Below are positions 7,256 through 16,103 of a DNA stretch of 59,388 bases, in pieces (the first letter of the stretch is position 1; the number at the start of each line of letters is the position of its first letter). This stretch comes from Clostridia bacterium. Its GTDB lineage: Bacteria > Bacillota > Clostridia > Christensenellales > CAG-138. The DNA is taken from the NCBI GenBank assembly GCA_017547885.1, contig JAFYOP010000008.1, forward strand, positions 1 through 59,388. The letters run 5' to 3'. The notes beneath the pieces were generated by a model. It was given only the letters and a program-made list of their open reading frames with translations. It ran no database searches and had not been told where the DNA came from. The translations under genes and the position numbers were made by a program.

Positions 7256-9300
7256 TGGAAGCGAAACGGGTTCTTAAGAATCCCCTGTTTCTTGCTACGC
7301 TGGCTGCGCTGCTCCTTTTGAACGCCTTTTTCTTCATCTACCAGCAGACCGATGGGCAGGGCGATTTCCGGGAATACGGAAATGCGTACCATTGGGAGCT
7401 GAATACCCTCGCTGATCTGAGCTTGGAGGAAGGGCTTGCCCAGTGCGAAATCGCTGAACAGGAGACCCTGGAATACTGGGGCAGCGGCAACAATAATCAG
7501 CGGTACGAGGTCATTCAGCAAATCACGGCTCAATACGAGTATCTGCTTGGTTATGAAGCCTATCTGGGCAAAATCGATGCCGATGCAGCAAAATTGCAGT
7601 CCGTGAGCCTGTTTTCCGACCCAGACAGTGTGGCCTATCAGAATACGGTCAAAACTGCGGAAGATTTTCATGCCATGGAGGGTGTGCCCGTTTCCATGGG
7701 ACATGACCTTGCCGTGACAGAGGCTTTTGCTGACAAATGGGCGGATTATAGCATTGTGATCCTCATTTGCGTGGTCTGCGGCCTGTTTGTGGCAGAGCGA
7801 AAAGAGGGCCTGTGGCCCATGATCTATGCGGCTCCCGGCGGACGGTGGAAGCTGGTGTGTAAGCGGATTAGTATCCTGTTTGTAGCTGCCTGGATCGGAG
7901 CTGTTTTGATCGTCGGCTCCAAAATCCTGCTTTGCGGCTGGGTGTTTCATGGCCTTGGTGAGTGGGATCGGGTGCTACAATCCATTCCCATGTTCCAAAA
8001 TGTCCCCACTCCTTTTACCATAGGACAGTTTTGGCTGCTCTACATCGCAGTCAAGGCTCTGGGTGCGTTCTGGATTGGCCTCACGCTGTGGACGGTATTG
8101 TCTGCCATTTCCAATCTGGGACTGGCTCTGACCGCCGCAGGACTGCTGATGGGCATGGAATTTGCCTGTACCGCCATTCCCTCCAGCTCCATGTTTGCGG
8201 TGCTGCGATATGTGAATGTGTTCAGCTATGTGGATTTCATTCCAGTCTTTTCCCGGTATCTGAATATCTCCGTGTTCGGCGGTCTGATCTCCGGCAGTGA
8301 TCTGGTGCTGGCGATTCTCCCTTTCCTCTGCCTGATCTTTGCTGGAGTGAATGTGCTGATCGTGGAAAGAAAGCATCCGGTGAGCAGCTCCAACCGTCTG
8401 CTCCACTGGGCAGATGAGATCCTCCGTAAGCTGGACCCCAAACTGCCCCGTTGCGGCGAATTTGGCAAACTGCTGATCAAGCGCAAGGGAGCCATTCTTC
8501 TGATCGCACTGGCAATCGTGGCCATCCGGATGGAGGAGCCACCCAGGGCCTATGTCCCTTATGATCCCTACATTCAGCATTACCAGTCTGAATACGCAGG
8601 GCCGATCACCGAGGATACCATTACCGCTCTGGAGGAAGCCCTGTCCAATGCCATGGGCACCGGAAACCAAATTGGACTACAGACCGTTCTGGAATCGGCA
8701 CAAAACGCCCCAGACGGAGCCTGGATTTTGCCCACTGCCCCTTATGATGCGATATGGAGCAATAATCTGAATAACTACCACCGCAGGACGGCCCTGATCA
8801 CCATGCTGTTTCAGGTGCTGACCCTGGCTCCAATCGCATCCCAGGAGCGGCAGAGCAATATGACGGTTCTTCTGACCAGCACCTCCGGTGGCAGGAAACG
8901 GCTGTGGCTCCGAAAGCAAATGGTTCTGCTGGCTGTGACAGTCTTTGTTTGGTTCCTGGTCTACGGCGGCGAACTGCTCCATACGGTCAAGGCCTACGGA
9001 GCTTTCCAATGCCTGTCCGCTCCGGCGTTCAGTCTGGAGCTGTTCCGAAATGCCCCATCGATTTCCCTGGGCGGTATGCTCGCACTCTACTACGGGGCCA
9101 AGCTGCTGGTCTTGCTTCTCATTGGCGAGATCTGCTTCGCCCTGTCCTCCCGATGCAGCAAAAACCGGGATGCCATTCTGGTGTGCTGTGCGGTTCTGCT
9201 GATCCCGGCTGCCCTGGCGGCGATTGGGTCGGCGGTGGGTGAATTGCTTTCGTTTATTATCCCATTGGATGGATCGGAATTACTTATGGTAATATTTTAA
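7255..9300 (+). CDS. ABC-2 type permease, large two-half protein
   Basis: 681 residues. A membrane anchor near residues 10-30 is followed by an outer domain of about 130 residues, then five hydrophobic segments (about 165-370). A second anchor (about 405-420) and outer loop are followed by three to four more segments up to the C-terminus. This is the doubled arrangement of bacteriocin/peptide exporters and of BceB-like or immunity permeases. It is coupled to the ATPase by a 1-base overlap. The C-terminus ends soon after the last helix, and composition drops sharply in GC just after it, which may mark a recombination joint. Confidence 0.85.
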   Translation: MEAKRVLKNPLFLATLAALLLLNAFFFIYQQTDGQGDFREYGNAYHWELNTLADLSLEEGLAQCEIAEQETLEYWGSGNNNQRYEVIQQITAQYEYLLGYEAYLGKIDADAAKLQSVSLFSDPDSVAYQNTVKTAEDFHAMEGVPVSMGHDLAVTEAFADKWADYSIVILICVVCGLFVAERKEGLWPMIYAAPGGRWKLVCKRISILFVAAWIGAVLIVGSKILLCGWVFHGLGEWDRVLQSIPMFQNVPTPFTIGQFWLLYIAVKALGAFWIGLTLWTVLSAISNLGLALTAAGLLMGMEFACTAIPSSSMFAVLRYVNVFSYVDFIPVFSRYLNISVFGGLISGSDLVLAILPFLCLIFAGVNVLIVERKHPVSSSNRLLHWADEILRKLDPKLPRCGEFGKLLIKRKGAILLIALAIVAIRMEEPPRAYVPYDPYIQHYQSEYAGPITEDTITALEEALSNAMGTGNQIGLQTVLESAQNAPDGAWILPTAPYDAIWSNNLNNYHRRTALITMLFQVLTLAPIASQERQSNMTVLLTSTSGGRKRLWLRKQMVLLAVTVFVWFLVYGGELLHTVKAYGAFQCLSAPAFSLELFRNAPSISLGGMLALYYGAKLLVLLLIGEICFALSSRCSKNRDAILVCCAVLLIPAALAAIGSAVGELLSFIIPLDGSELLMVIF

Positions 9301-9320
9301 TTTTGTGACAAGGAGAAATT

Positions 9321-9845
9321 ATGAAAAAATTACTTGTTTTTATACTTGCCATTACTTTGGCGTTCTCTATGAGCATTACGGCTTTCGCCGTAGAATCAAC
9401 TGAAGGGGATTGTATTATTAAAACCTGGAAGACTGATTCTGGAGAGACTGTTACAGGTATTATCACCAGAGGATCTGAAGTTCTTGTAGTGGTCAACATG
9501 AATCCTGACAGTAGTGATGATGCAAGAGGTATAATTACACACGCGAATACAGCTGGTGATACTTCTGAAATTAGTGCATTGGGTGAAATGTCTGACTATT
9601 TCTATATACAATTTGTTATTAATGATCAAGTTGTCTCCAAATATCAAATTGTGTTGAAAGGGAAAGTTACTAATTCAAGTAGAGCTATTACGAATCTGGG
9701 AATAAACTATGTGTCTGGAACGAGATGCGCTCAGGATTGGTCGGTTGATGGACATACTGCGTATGTTGCCATTACACATCCTGCATTGGGAACAATGGAT
9801 GCAGTTTTTGTTTTGGGGTGGGATGGAGTGTTTTACGCATTTTGA
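9321..9845 (+). CDS. Small secreted protein of unknown function
   Basis: 174 residues from the ATG at 9321, with AAGGAG upstream. The signal peptide (KKLLVFILAITLAFSMSITA, cleavage after AFA) is followed by about 150 residues of beta-rich sequence with two cysteines. It is AT-rich, unlike the exporter genes before it, and closes the cluster at a strong terminator (9869). It is the third small exported protein in this cluster, so the exporter may act on, or protect against, these proteins. Family not recognised. Confidence 0.75.
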   Translation: MKKLLVFILAITLAFSMSITAFAVESTEGDCIIKTWKTDSGETVTGIITRGSEVLVVVNMNPDSSDDARGIITHANTAGDTSEISALGEMSDYFYIQFVINDQVVSKYQIVLKGKVTNSSRAITNLGINYVSGTRCAQDWSVDGHTAYVAITHPALGTMDAVFVLGWDGVFYAF

Positions 9846-9868
9846 GATATAATGCTTTACTAAAAACA

Positions 9869-9895
9869 ATGTCCCCCGGTCAACCGGGGGACATT
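9869..9895 (+). terminator. Intrinsic terminator at end of exporter cluster
   Basis: AATGTCCCCCGGT pairs with ACCGGGGGACATT around a 1-base loop, then TTATT. Confidence 0.75.
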
Positions 9896-10038
9896 TATTG
9901 CCAAAACATGCTGAAACTGTTGGCAGTTGGCACCTCATTCTCTCAGATAGAGTTTGATTAGGGACTGCTATGGAATGTGATTAACCTCGCATCCATTGTT
10001 TTGCATTGGCGTGGTAGTTATGCTTTTTTAACCACTAT

Positions 10039-10569
10039 TTATGAGTTATCTTGCTCCTGGATGGGTGATGTACTCTCTGCCATCTTGATTATTTCGGTAT
10101 CAGATAACTTGCTTGGCGTGTATTCCAGAACATGAGTAACTTCCGGATTACATGTCCAGCAGAGATAAGCAGTATCATCCTTCTTGTAGAGTGCGGCGTG
10201 CCAGTCCTGAATCATCATTTCCTCGCAGCTGTCCATCATATCAACTGGGAAAAGTGTGTTTAGAGCATCGGTATTCACCCCTGTGATGATATTGGGATTC
10301 CCTACTTCTCCGTATGTGGTTTGCAAAACTCTATAATAAATGCTATTGTCACTTTCGGCTTCATGACCATAAACGAGGGTGGCAACGAGTTCTGTTTTTG
10401 AGATTTGCTGGATATCTCCGTCCAGTACATCCTCTGCAGCATTTACAATATGCCCCAGATATTCTTCTGGGTCTACCGAGTTTTCTTTCTGTGAAACACG
10501 AGAACAGAAAACTCCAGCTACGGCAGCAGTAAGAGCTAAGACAATAAGTAAGATTTTCTTATTATTCAT
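10039..10569 (-). CDS. Exported or membrane-anchored hypothetical protein
   Basis: 176 residues from the second ATG (10569), which is better spaced from GAAGGA than the ATG at 10575. One N-terminal hydrophobic segment (KKILLIVLALTAAVAGVF) ends at a Cys that could be a weak lipobox. The remaining ~150 residues are acidic and soluble, with no motif I recognise. It is transcribed with the SLOG-like gene 10601-11074 upstream (32-base gap). Function unknown. Confidence 0.65.
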   Translation of the reverse strand: MNNKKILLIVLALTAAVAGVFCSRVSQKENSVDPEEYLGHIVNAAEDVLDGDIQQISKTELVATLVYGHEAESDNSIYYRVLQTTYGEVGNPNIITGVNTDALNTLFPVDMMDSCEEMMIQDWHAALYKKDDTAYLCWTCNPEVTHVLEYTPSKLSDTEIIKMAESTSPIQEQDNS

Positions 10570-10600
10570 GTTCATCCTTCTTTGAAATAGAGTATGACAA

Positions 10601-11074
10601 TTATTGAGTTGCCTCAGCTAAATTGATGCTGCTGGCGTTTACTTTCTTTGCGTACATCATGGTTTGATAAGCACCACCCGAATTGTGATCTACACAAAAA
10701 ACTACCAAATCGGAGCGGTCAACCATGAAGCGGTTCCTTATTTGGTGAGCAGATTTGAAATGTTTTTCGGCTGATTCTGAGCATATCTCGATCTCATCAT
10801 AATATTCCAGGAATGATTGCTCATTATTCCGATATTCTGCGGTTGAATAAGGAAGAATCAGAGTTAGTGCGCTGTTGTCATTGCGAATGCATCGCTTGGA
10901 TCTGCGGACAACCGAAGCGACAAGCTGATCGAATTCTCCATCTCGGCCTACGAGAAATTCAACGAATTCTTTGGCTACGAGGAGTTCATGGATCATCGCT
11001 TCTAAGCGGTGCTCAATCACAAAAACATTACTAATTTTTCTGTGACCGAAGAAGCTGACCGTATACTGATCCAT
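10601..11074 (-). CDS. SLOG/DUF1273 (YpsA)-like protein
   Basis: 157 residues. The N-terminal strand YTVSFFGHRKI and the later RSDLVVFCVDHNSGGAYQTM, followed by a helix, match the pattern of the SLOG-fold YpsA/DUF1273 family (Rossmann-like, nucleotide-derived ligand binding). SLOG proteins occur both as housekeeping genes and as ligand sensors in conflict systems. A ribosome binding site (GGAGATGAT) precedes the ATG at 11074. It forms a small minus-strand operon with the exported protein at 10039. The family call rests on motif shape only. Confidence 0.6.
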   Translation of the reverse strand: MDQYTVSFFGHRKISNVFVIEHRLEAMIHELLVAKEFVEFLVGRDGEFDQLVASVVRRSKRCIRNDNSALTLILPYSTAEYRNNEQSFLEYYDEIEICSESAEKHFKSAHQIRNRFMVDRSDLVVFCVDHNSGGAYQTMMYAKKVNASSINLAEATQ

Positions 11075-11230
11075 AGTATCATCTCCTAAAAAGATGGTGA
11101 TAGAATCGTGAGGTATAAGTCTATATTAATAATGCTATTATTAAAAGTCAAAGGACTGAACTAAATATTGAGTTTTGATCCACTAATATTAAGTTTTGCT
11201 TTATATTTATTGGCAGAAGGAGGAAGCGGA

Positions 11231-11560
11231 ATGGTTGGTGCGCAATATGATGCGTTTACCCGCAACAGGATTACTGAGCTGAGAAAACTAAAGAATGTCT
11301 CCGAGCATAAGATGAGTTTGGATCTAGGTAAAAGCGGCTCATATATTCGTGCAATATCCAGCGGATTGGCGTTGCCATCGCTCAAAGAGTTATTCAATAT
11401 TATTGCCTATTTTGACATGACCCCGGCAGAGTTTTTTGCGCCACTTGATGATGAAGATACCCTATATAGAGGAATATGTGAAAAAATGCGAATGTTTTGT
11501 CAGGAAGATTTGGAAATGGTCAGCACCTTAATTAGTTGGATTGAAACGAAGAACAGATAG
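11231..11560 (+). CDS. XRE-family transcriptional regulator
   Basis: 109 residues from the ATG at 11231, which has GGAGGAAG upstream; the frame is open further upstream but has no better start. Residues about 10-70 form an HTH (RNRITELRKLKNVSEHKMSL, then a KSGSYIRAISSG recognition helix). A short C-terminal helical domain follows. The gene is divergent from the SLOG/exported pair and lies just upstream of operon A's leader, so it is a candidate regulator of the element. Its target is unknown. Confidence 0.8.
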   Translation: MVGAQYDAFTRNRITELRKLKNVSEHKMSLDLGKSGSYIRAISSGLALPSLKELFNIIAYFDMTPAEFFAPLDDEDTLYRGICEKMRMFCQEDLEMVSTLISWIETKNR

Positions 11561-11583
11561 TACCTGTACTGCTCACAAAATGG

Positions 11584-11914
11584 TTGACTGTCACAAATTT
11601 CAATGCTATACTATGTAATGTACAGTATCCGAGTTTTGCGCAAGCAAACACAGTATCCGAGTTCTCACATGCCCGAAGTCTTTATGTCTTCGGGCATTTT
11701 TGTTCTTCTGCATCTTCGAATAGATGCACATTACTTGGTACTCTGGAAGGGGAAATCCCTCCGGGTATATGCCAACTGAATATGATGACCACACCGTCAT
11801 TGTAAGTAAAGCGTCCACTATGAATCCTCTTGATTCTGGTGGGCGCTTTTTTATATAGATTGGAGCTTGTAAGGCTCCCCCAACCTTCATTCCGGGGAGT
11901 CCTTTGGACTCCCC
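11584..11914 (+). promoter_or_regulatory. Leader A: promoter, tandem-motif RNA, terminator and two further hairpins
   Basis: Promoter TTGACT (11584-11589), 17 bases, TATACT (11607-11612). Two copies of CAGTATCCGAGTT (11623-11635, 11651-11663) flank a small hairpin TTGC-GCAA-GCAA with a GNRA loop. An intrinsic terminator (ATGCCCGAAG/CTTCGGGCAT plus T-run, 11669-11701) follows. A second terminator-like hairpin is at 11808-11852. A third (GGGGAGTCC-TTT-GGACTCCCC, 11894-11914) lies just before the ribosome binding site of the 11949 gene. The same layout recurs at 30375 and 38898. It reads as an attenuator or terminated leader RNA controlling operon A; the regulator is unknown. Confidence 0.8.
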
Positions 11915-11948
11915 GTTATATAGATATCAACCAACGAGGAGTGATCTA

Positions 11949-13367
11949 ATGCAAAAACACCTGAGCCTAATTCAAGATGTGCGTGGGTGTATGACTCGGT
12001 TTGATCCGCTGACCCCAGAAATCGTTGCAGCTCAGTCTGAAGATGGTCTGACCTATGATGAGCTGAAGCAGGTTCTTGAGGAATGCGGGATGAACATCGA
12101 AAAGGTGGTATTTGACGGCACCAGAACCTTTCAGAATGCCTTCTATGCCGACTTTGAGAAGGGACATTACTGCTGGATTCCATTCCAGAGGGCGAACCTC
12201 AGGTCCATTATCAGTACCATGAACCAGCAGTTCCGGGTTCCAGGCCTTGACAGAGCGAGACAGAATCGGGATTGGGCGGCTTTCTACATGATAGAGGTAC
12301 CGCTACCGATGCAGATCTATGACTTCCAGCGGCGTTATCGGGACATTGATCCCGACCAGGTTTTCTCAGTCTGGAGTTCTATCCATACCCATCTCGATTA
12401 CGCCAATGGTATGTGGCAACCTGAGATACTGGAATATGTATTCTCTCATGCGCCCCGAACGGAAATGCCCGAGCCTGATGAAGATGGTCTGATCACCATC
12501 TACCGTGGTATGGGCGAGAAGTCACAGCCGGCAGAAACAGCACTGTCATGGTCATCGAGTCCGGTCTGCGCACTATGGTTTGCCAATCGAAGTGCCCGTG
12601 GTACCAGACTGGTTTCTGCCAGAGTCAAACTTGAGCAGATCCTGGTGTACAATGCGGGCCATCCCGGCGAGCATGAGGTGATTCTGAGACCTGGTGCAAA
12701 ACTGGAAATCCAGGAAGCCGACATGATTCCATCCACCGAAGATCATATACCGCAGCTCCTGGCACCCGTCACACTGGATTTCTTCCGGTATGGTGCCACT
12801 GCAGTCAATCTGGGATACCCGGTCGAGGGTCTGTCCTCCTGGCATGGCGTCAAGCACATTCTGCGGGTACTGCTTCTTACCCTTCTTTACTGCCATTATT
12901 CCGGAAGTGATCTTTCCGAGGAGGACAAGCTGATCCTGATTTACTTCAGTCTGCTTCACGACATTGGCCGTGACTCCGAAGATGAGGATGACACCCACGG
13001 TGACAAGAGTGTGGATCTGATTCGCAAGAACAGTATCCGACTAAAGGGCATTCAGCTCTCCAAGAAGGGATATCGGATTGCGAAACTTTTGATTCGGCAC
13101 CATTGCCGCAGTGATGAAATCGGCCTTGAAAGGATTACCAAAGTGCCAAACTTTACAGCTCAAGATGCCAGACGAGCTGCAAAGCTGTACCGCATCGCCA
13201 AGGATATGGATGGCCTGGATCGGGTTCGATTCAATGGTCTGGATTTCCGGTACCTGAGGACACCCTATGCCCGCCGCCTGCCTTTGGTTGCCGGTGGTCT
13301 ACTGGAGGAGCCGCTTCTGGAGTGCATCAAGGAATCTATGGCAGAAGCCGGGGAGGTACCGCAATGA
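11949..13367 (+). CDS. Putative ADP-ribosyltransferase-like domain fused to an HD hydrolase domain
   Basis: 472 residues from the ATG at 11949 (GAGGAG upstream); an upstream frame would start inside the leader hairpin. Residues 1-175 are unrecognised. Residues about 180-255 show the three marks of an R-S-E ADP-ribosyltransferase: YRG (R186), SWSS (200-203) with ALWFA, and EHE (241-243) in a GEHEVIL strand. Residues about 295-425 carry a full HD set: WHGVKH, LLHDIGR (H337-D338), H350, HH384-385 and an Asp near 419-421. The HD domain implies phosphohydrolase chemistry and the first domain NAD+-dependent modification; both are inferred from motifs. It is the first gene of operon A, overlapping the DpnD-like gene by 4 bases. 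Confidence 0.65.
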   Translation: MQKHLSLIQDVRGCMTRFDPLTPEIVAAQSEDGLTYDELKQVLEECGMNIEKVVFDGTRTFQNAFYADFEKGHYCWIPFQRANLRSIISTMNQQFRVPGLDRARQNRDWAAFYMIEVPLPMQIYDFQRRYRDIDPDQVFSVWSSIHTHLDYANGMWQPEILEYVFSHAPRTEMPEPDEDGLITIYRGMGEKSQPAETALSWSSSPVCALWFANRSARGTRLVSARVKLEQILVYNAGHPGEHEVILRPGAKLEIQEADMIPSTEDHIPQLLAPVTLDFFRYGATAVNLGYPVEGLSSWHGVKHILRVLLLTLLYCHYSGSDLSEEDKLILIYFSLLHDIGRDSEDEDDTHGDKSVDLIRKNSIRLKGIQLSKKGYRIAKLLIRHHCRSDEIGLERITKVPNFTAQDARRAAKLYRIAKDMDGLDRVRFNGLDFRYLRTPYARRLPLVAGGLLEEPLLECIKESMAEAGEVPQ

Positions 13368-13606
13368 AAGAGTGGTCTATCCCGGTCAGCTGGGAAGTTT
13401 GCGGCATGGTGAAGATCAAGGCGAACACCCTTGAGGAAGCGATCCATACTGCGATACACGATGACTCCATCGAGCTTCCCTATGGCGAGTACGTCGATGG
13501 TTCCTTTAATGTCACCGTTGACGACGATGAACTCATCAGAGAGGCTTACAACGCAGGGCAGGAGGATGACACTTCTGACGACGAAGGTGACTGCAATGAA
13601 GAATGA
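13364..13606 (+). CDS. DpnD/PcfM-like small protein
   Basis: 80 residues from the ATG at 13364, which overlaps the previous stop by 4 bases and has GGAGG upstream. The pattern IPVSWEVCGMVKIKANTLEE, then a LPYGEYVDGSFNV motif, fits the DpnD/PcfM family, short acidic proteins encoded by plasmids, phages and ICEs. Their biochemical role is not known. The tail is strongly acidic (DDTSDDEGD). Translationally coupled on both sides in operon A. Confidence 0.75.
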   Translation: MKEWSIPVSWEVCGMVKIKANTLEEAIHTAIHDDSIELPYGEYVDGSFNVTVDDDELIREAYNAGQEDDTSDDEGDCNEE

Positions 13607-14135
13607 AGTTACCTTTTTGGATCTTCGTCTGCACTTCCAGACTGGTCGCGCCTATATCATCTCCGGCCAGGGACGAAATCGTGTCTATGGCTATCGGTCT
13701 GGTGTCTGGTGTAATTTGGGTGACGTCGACAGTGCCGACTGGGTCCGCATGGTGAAGAATGTGATCTCCCGTGAGGGTGAGCAGCAACTTCACCAGCAGC
13801 TTCTGCAGTATCTAAAAGACCATAACTACGCCAAGGAGACAAAGTCTGAACTGGAGTTCAATGCACTGCAGCTGCACGCAGCCCGGATCTTTGACGACGA
13901 GGCGTGGGTAGAGTTCCTGAGATTTAACAGGAAATACCGGCCTGATGTCGCTGCATCTGCCAGACTGGTTCGGATTCGGCCTATGTGCTGCAAGATGCCT
14001 GGTGAAATCACCCAGACCATGCTGGAGCAACACAAATCAACCAACACAGCCCCCTGTCCGCACTGCGGAAGGTGGGCGGAATATGAATTAATGACTACTA
14101 CAGAAATGGAGGAACGCACGAATGAGTGTGAATGA
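13596..14135 (+). CDS. Hypothetical protein with a C-terminal zinc knuckle
   Basis: 179 residues from the ATG at 13596, which overlaps the DpnD-like gene by 11 bases; the longer upstream frame is only the shadow of that gene. A mixed alpha/beta N-terminal half is followed by a helical region and a C-terminal RIRPMCCKMPGE and CPHCGRW pair that could bind one zinc ion. It overlaps the ligase start (14122) by 14 bases. Function unknown; tight coupling between DpnD and ligase suggests a DNA-transaction role. Confidence 0.7.
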   Translation: MKNEVTFLDLRLHFQTGRAYIISGQGRNRVYGYRSGVWCNLGDVDSADWVRMVKNVISREGEQQLHQQLLQYLKDHNYAKETKSELEFNALQLHAARIFDDEAWVEFLRFNRKYRPDVAASARLVRIRPMCCKMPGEITQTMLEQHKSTNTAPCPHCGRWAEYELMTTTEMEERTNECE

Positions 14136-16092
14136 AAAATCTGTTCAGCGCATGAAGGCGCTGATCGGTCAGCTGAAGGCGGCTGATATTGCCTACTACC
14201 GGGATGACAACCCCATCATATCCGATAAGGAATATGATCGGCTGACTGAGGAGCTGCTGGGCCTTGAGTCCGAAACGGGGCTGGTTCTCTCCGGATCTCC
14301 CACCCAAAAGGTATCCGGCGAGATTCTGGAGGAACTGGTCGCTGTCCGGCACACCAAGCCCATGCTCTCTGCCAAGAAAACCAAGTCCGTTGAGGATCTG
14401 GTTGCCTTTGCAAAGATTGCACCTGTCCTGATCTCCTGGAAGCTGGATGGACTGACCATCGTGCTGCGCTATGAGAATGGTGAGCTGAAGCAGGCCATTA
14501 CCCGCGGCAGGGAGGGCATCGTCGGCGAGGATGTGACCCATACGGTCCGTACTTACCTGAATGTTCCTCTCACCATACCCACTTTGGACCCCATCGAGAT
14601 CCGGGGTGAAGGCGTCATCTCCTGGGAACACTTCAACCTGCTCAATTCCGGTCTGGAGGAACCCTATTCCCATCCCAGGAACCTGGCGGCCGGCAGTACG
14701 AGAAAGCTGGATGCCAATGAGTCTGGTAAGCGATTCCTGGAGTTTTTTGCCTTTGACCTGGTCAGCGATTACCTGGAGACCCAGTCCAAACTGGGCCAGC
14801 TGCAGTTGCTGGAGCGGAACGCATTCTCCGTTGTGCCCCATGTCTACCTGGATGCCGCGAAGGATCCCAATCTGATTCGGGATGCTGTCAAGAGCTTTGA
14901 TCCCAAGGGTTACGCCTATCCCGTCGATGGTCTGATCATGGAGTACGATGACCGTCAGTTCGGTGCCAGTCTGGGTGCCACCGGTCATCATGAAAACCGC
15001 ATGATTGCTCTGAAGTGGAAGGATGATCCTGTCCGGACCAGGTTCCTGGGTGTCGACCTGGCAACCACCAGAACCGGTATGGTGAGCATTACGGGCCTGT
15101 TTGAGCCTGTGCTCATCGAAGGCGCAGAGGTATCCCGGGCTTATCTGCATAACCTGGGTATCTTTGAGGAATTCCAGTTTGGTGTGGGAGATGAGATCGA
15201 GGTCTACAAAGCCAACATGATCATCCCCCAGATCGACAGAAACCTGACCCGAAGCAATACCTTCCAGATGCCTATGGTCTGCCCCTGCTGTGGCAAGGAA
15301 CTGGTTGAGAAGACCACCTCCGGTGGTACCCGACAGCTGTTCTGTCAGAATCCTCACTGCGCAGCTAAGCTGGTTCGGAAGTTCACCCACTTCTGTGAGA
15401 AGACTCGGATGAACATTGAGGGCCTGTCTGAAACGACGCTGGAGAAGCTGATCGGCCATGGCTGGGTTCGCAACTACGGAGATCTCTATGAGCTGGAGCA
15501 GCACCGTGAGGCTATCATCCAGACAGACGGCTTCGGAGTGAAGTCCTTCGAGCGTATGCAGGCAGCCATCGAGAAGAGCCGGCACTGCACGCTGGCAAAG
15601 TTCATTGCCGGTTTGGGAATTCCTATGGTGGGCCGCCATGCCGGTCGTGACTTGGATCGTTACTTCAATGGCTCCTGGGAAGCCTTCGAGCAGGCAATCC
15701 AGGATGGCTTCGACTTCACCCAGTTGCCCGATTTCGGCCAGATCATGCACAATAACATCTACACCTGGTATGCGGATGCCGAGGAAGCAACCCTCTGGAA
15801 GCCGCTTCTGAACCACATTGAATTTGTAAAGGAGACTTCTACCATGACTATCGATAATAATAACCCCTTCGCAGGCAAGACCGTTGTCGCCACTGGCAAG
15901 CTGATGAACTACACCCGTGATGGCATCCAGATGAAGCTGCTCTCTCTGGGAGCCAAGCCCGCTTCCTCCGTGACTAAGAAGACGGATTATGTCATCGTGG
16001 GCGATAAGGCCGGTAGCAAGCGTGCCAAGGCTGAACAGCTGGGCATCGTGACCCTGACCGAGGAAGAGTTCGAGGCCATGCTGACTCAGTAA
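14122..16092 (+). CDS. ligA: NAD-dependent DNA ligase
   Basis: 656 residues, close to the usual ~670. It seals nicks using NAD+. In order: Ia-like N-terminus with YDRLTEELLGLE; adenylation domain with the active-site SWKLDG (K107) and GVISWEHF; OB fold; four-cysteine zinc finger (CPCC, then C..NPHC near 15340-15360); HhH region (GLGIPMVGRHAGRDL); and a BRCT domain at about 578-656. It is an element-borne second ligase, as the host will have its own. In operon A it would complete replication or repair of the element. An internal ribosome binding site and ATG fall exactly at the BRCT boundary (15844). Confidence 0.95.
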   Translation: MSVNEKSVQRMKALIGQLKAADIAYYRDDNPIISDKEYDRLTEELLGLESETGLVLSGSPTQKVSGEILEELVAVRHTKPMLSAKKTKSVEDLVAFAKIAPVLISWKLDGLTIVLRYENGELKQAITRGREGIVGEDVTHTVRTYLNVPLTIPTLDPIEIRGEGVISWEHFNLLNSGLEEPYSHPRNLAAGSTRKLDANESGKRFLEFFAFDLVSDYLETQSKLGQLQLLERNAFSVVPHVYLDAAKDPNLIRDAVKSFDPKGYAYPVDGLIMEYDDRQFGASLGATGHHENRMIALKWKDDPVRTRFLGVDLATTRTGMVSITGLFEPVLIEGAEVSRAYLHNLGIFEEFQFGVGDEIEVYKANMIIPQIDRNLTRSNTFQMPMVCPCCGKELVEKTTSGGTRQLFCQNPHCAAKLVRKFTHFCEKTRMNIEGLSETTLEKLIGHGWVRNYGDLYELEQHREAIIQTDGFGVKSFERMQAAIEKSRHCTLAKFIAGLGIPMVGRHAGRDLDRYFNGSWEAFEQAIQDGFDFTQLPDFGQIMHNNIYTWYADAEEATLWKPLLNHIEFVKETSTMTIDNNNPFAGKTVVATGKLMNYTRDGIQMKLLSLGAKPASSVTKKTDYVIVGDKAGSKRAKAEQLGIVTLTEEEFEAMLTQ

Positions 16093-16103
16093 AGAGGTGC
16101 GTC

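Noticed and set aside
13027..13037. CAGTATCCGA inside the ART-HD gene, resembling the leader motif
   Set aside because: Single partial match within a coding region, without the second copy, GNRA hairpin or promoter.
14098..15816. 572-codon minus-strand frame antisense to ligA
   Set aside because: Shadow of the ligase reading frame; no motif or ribosome binding site.
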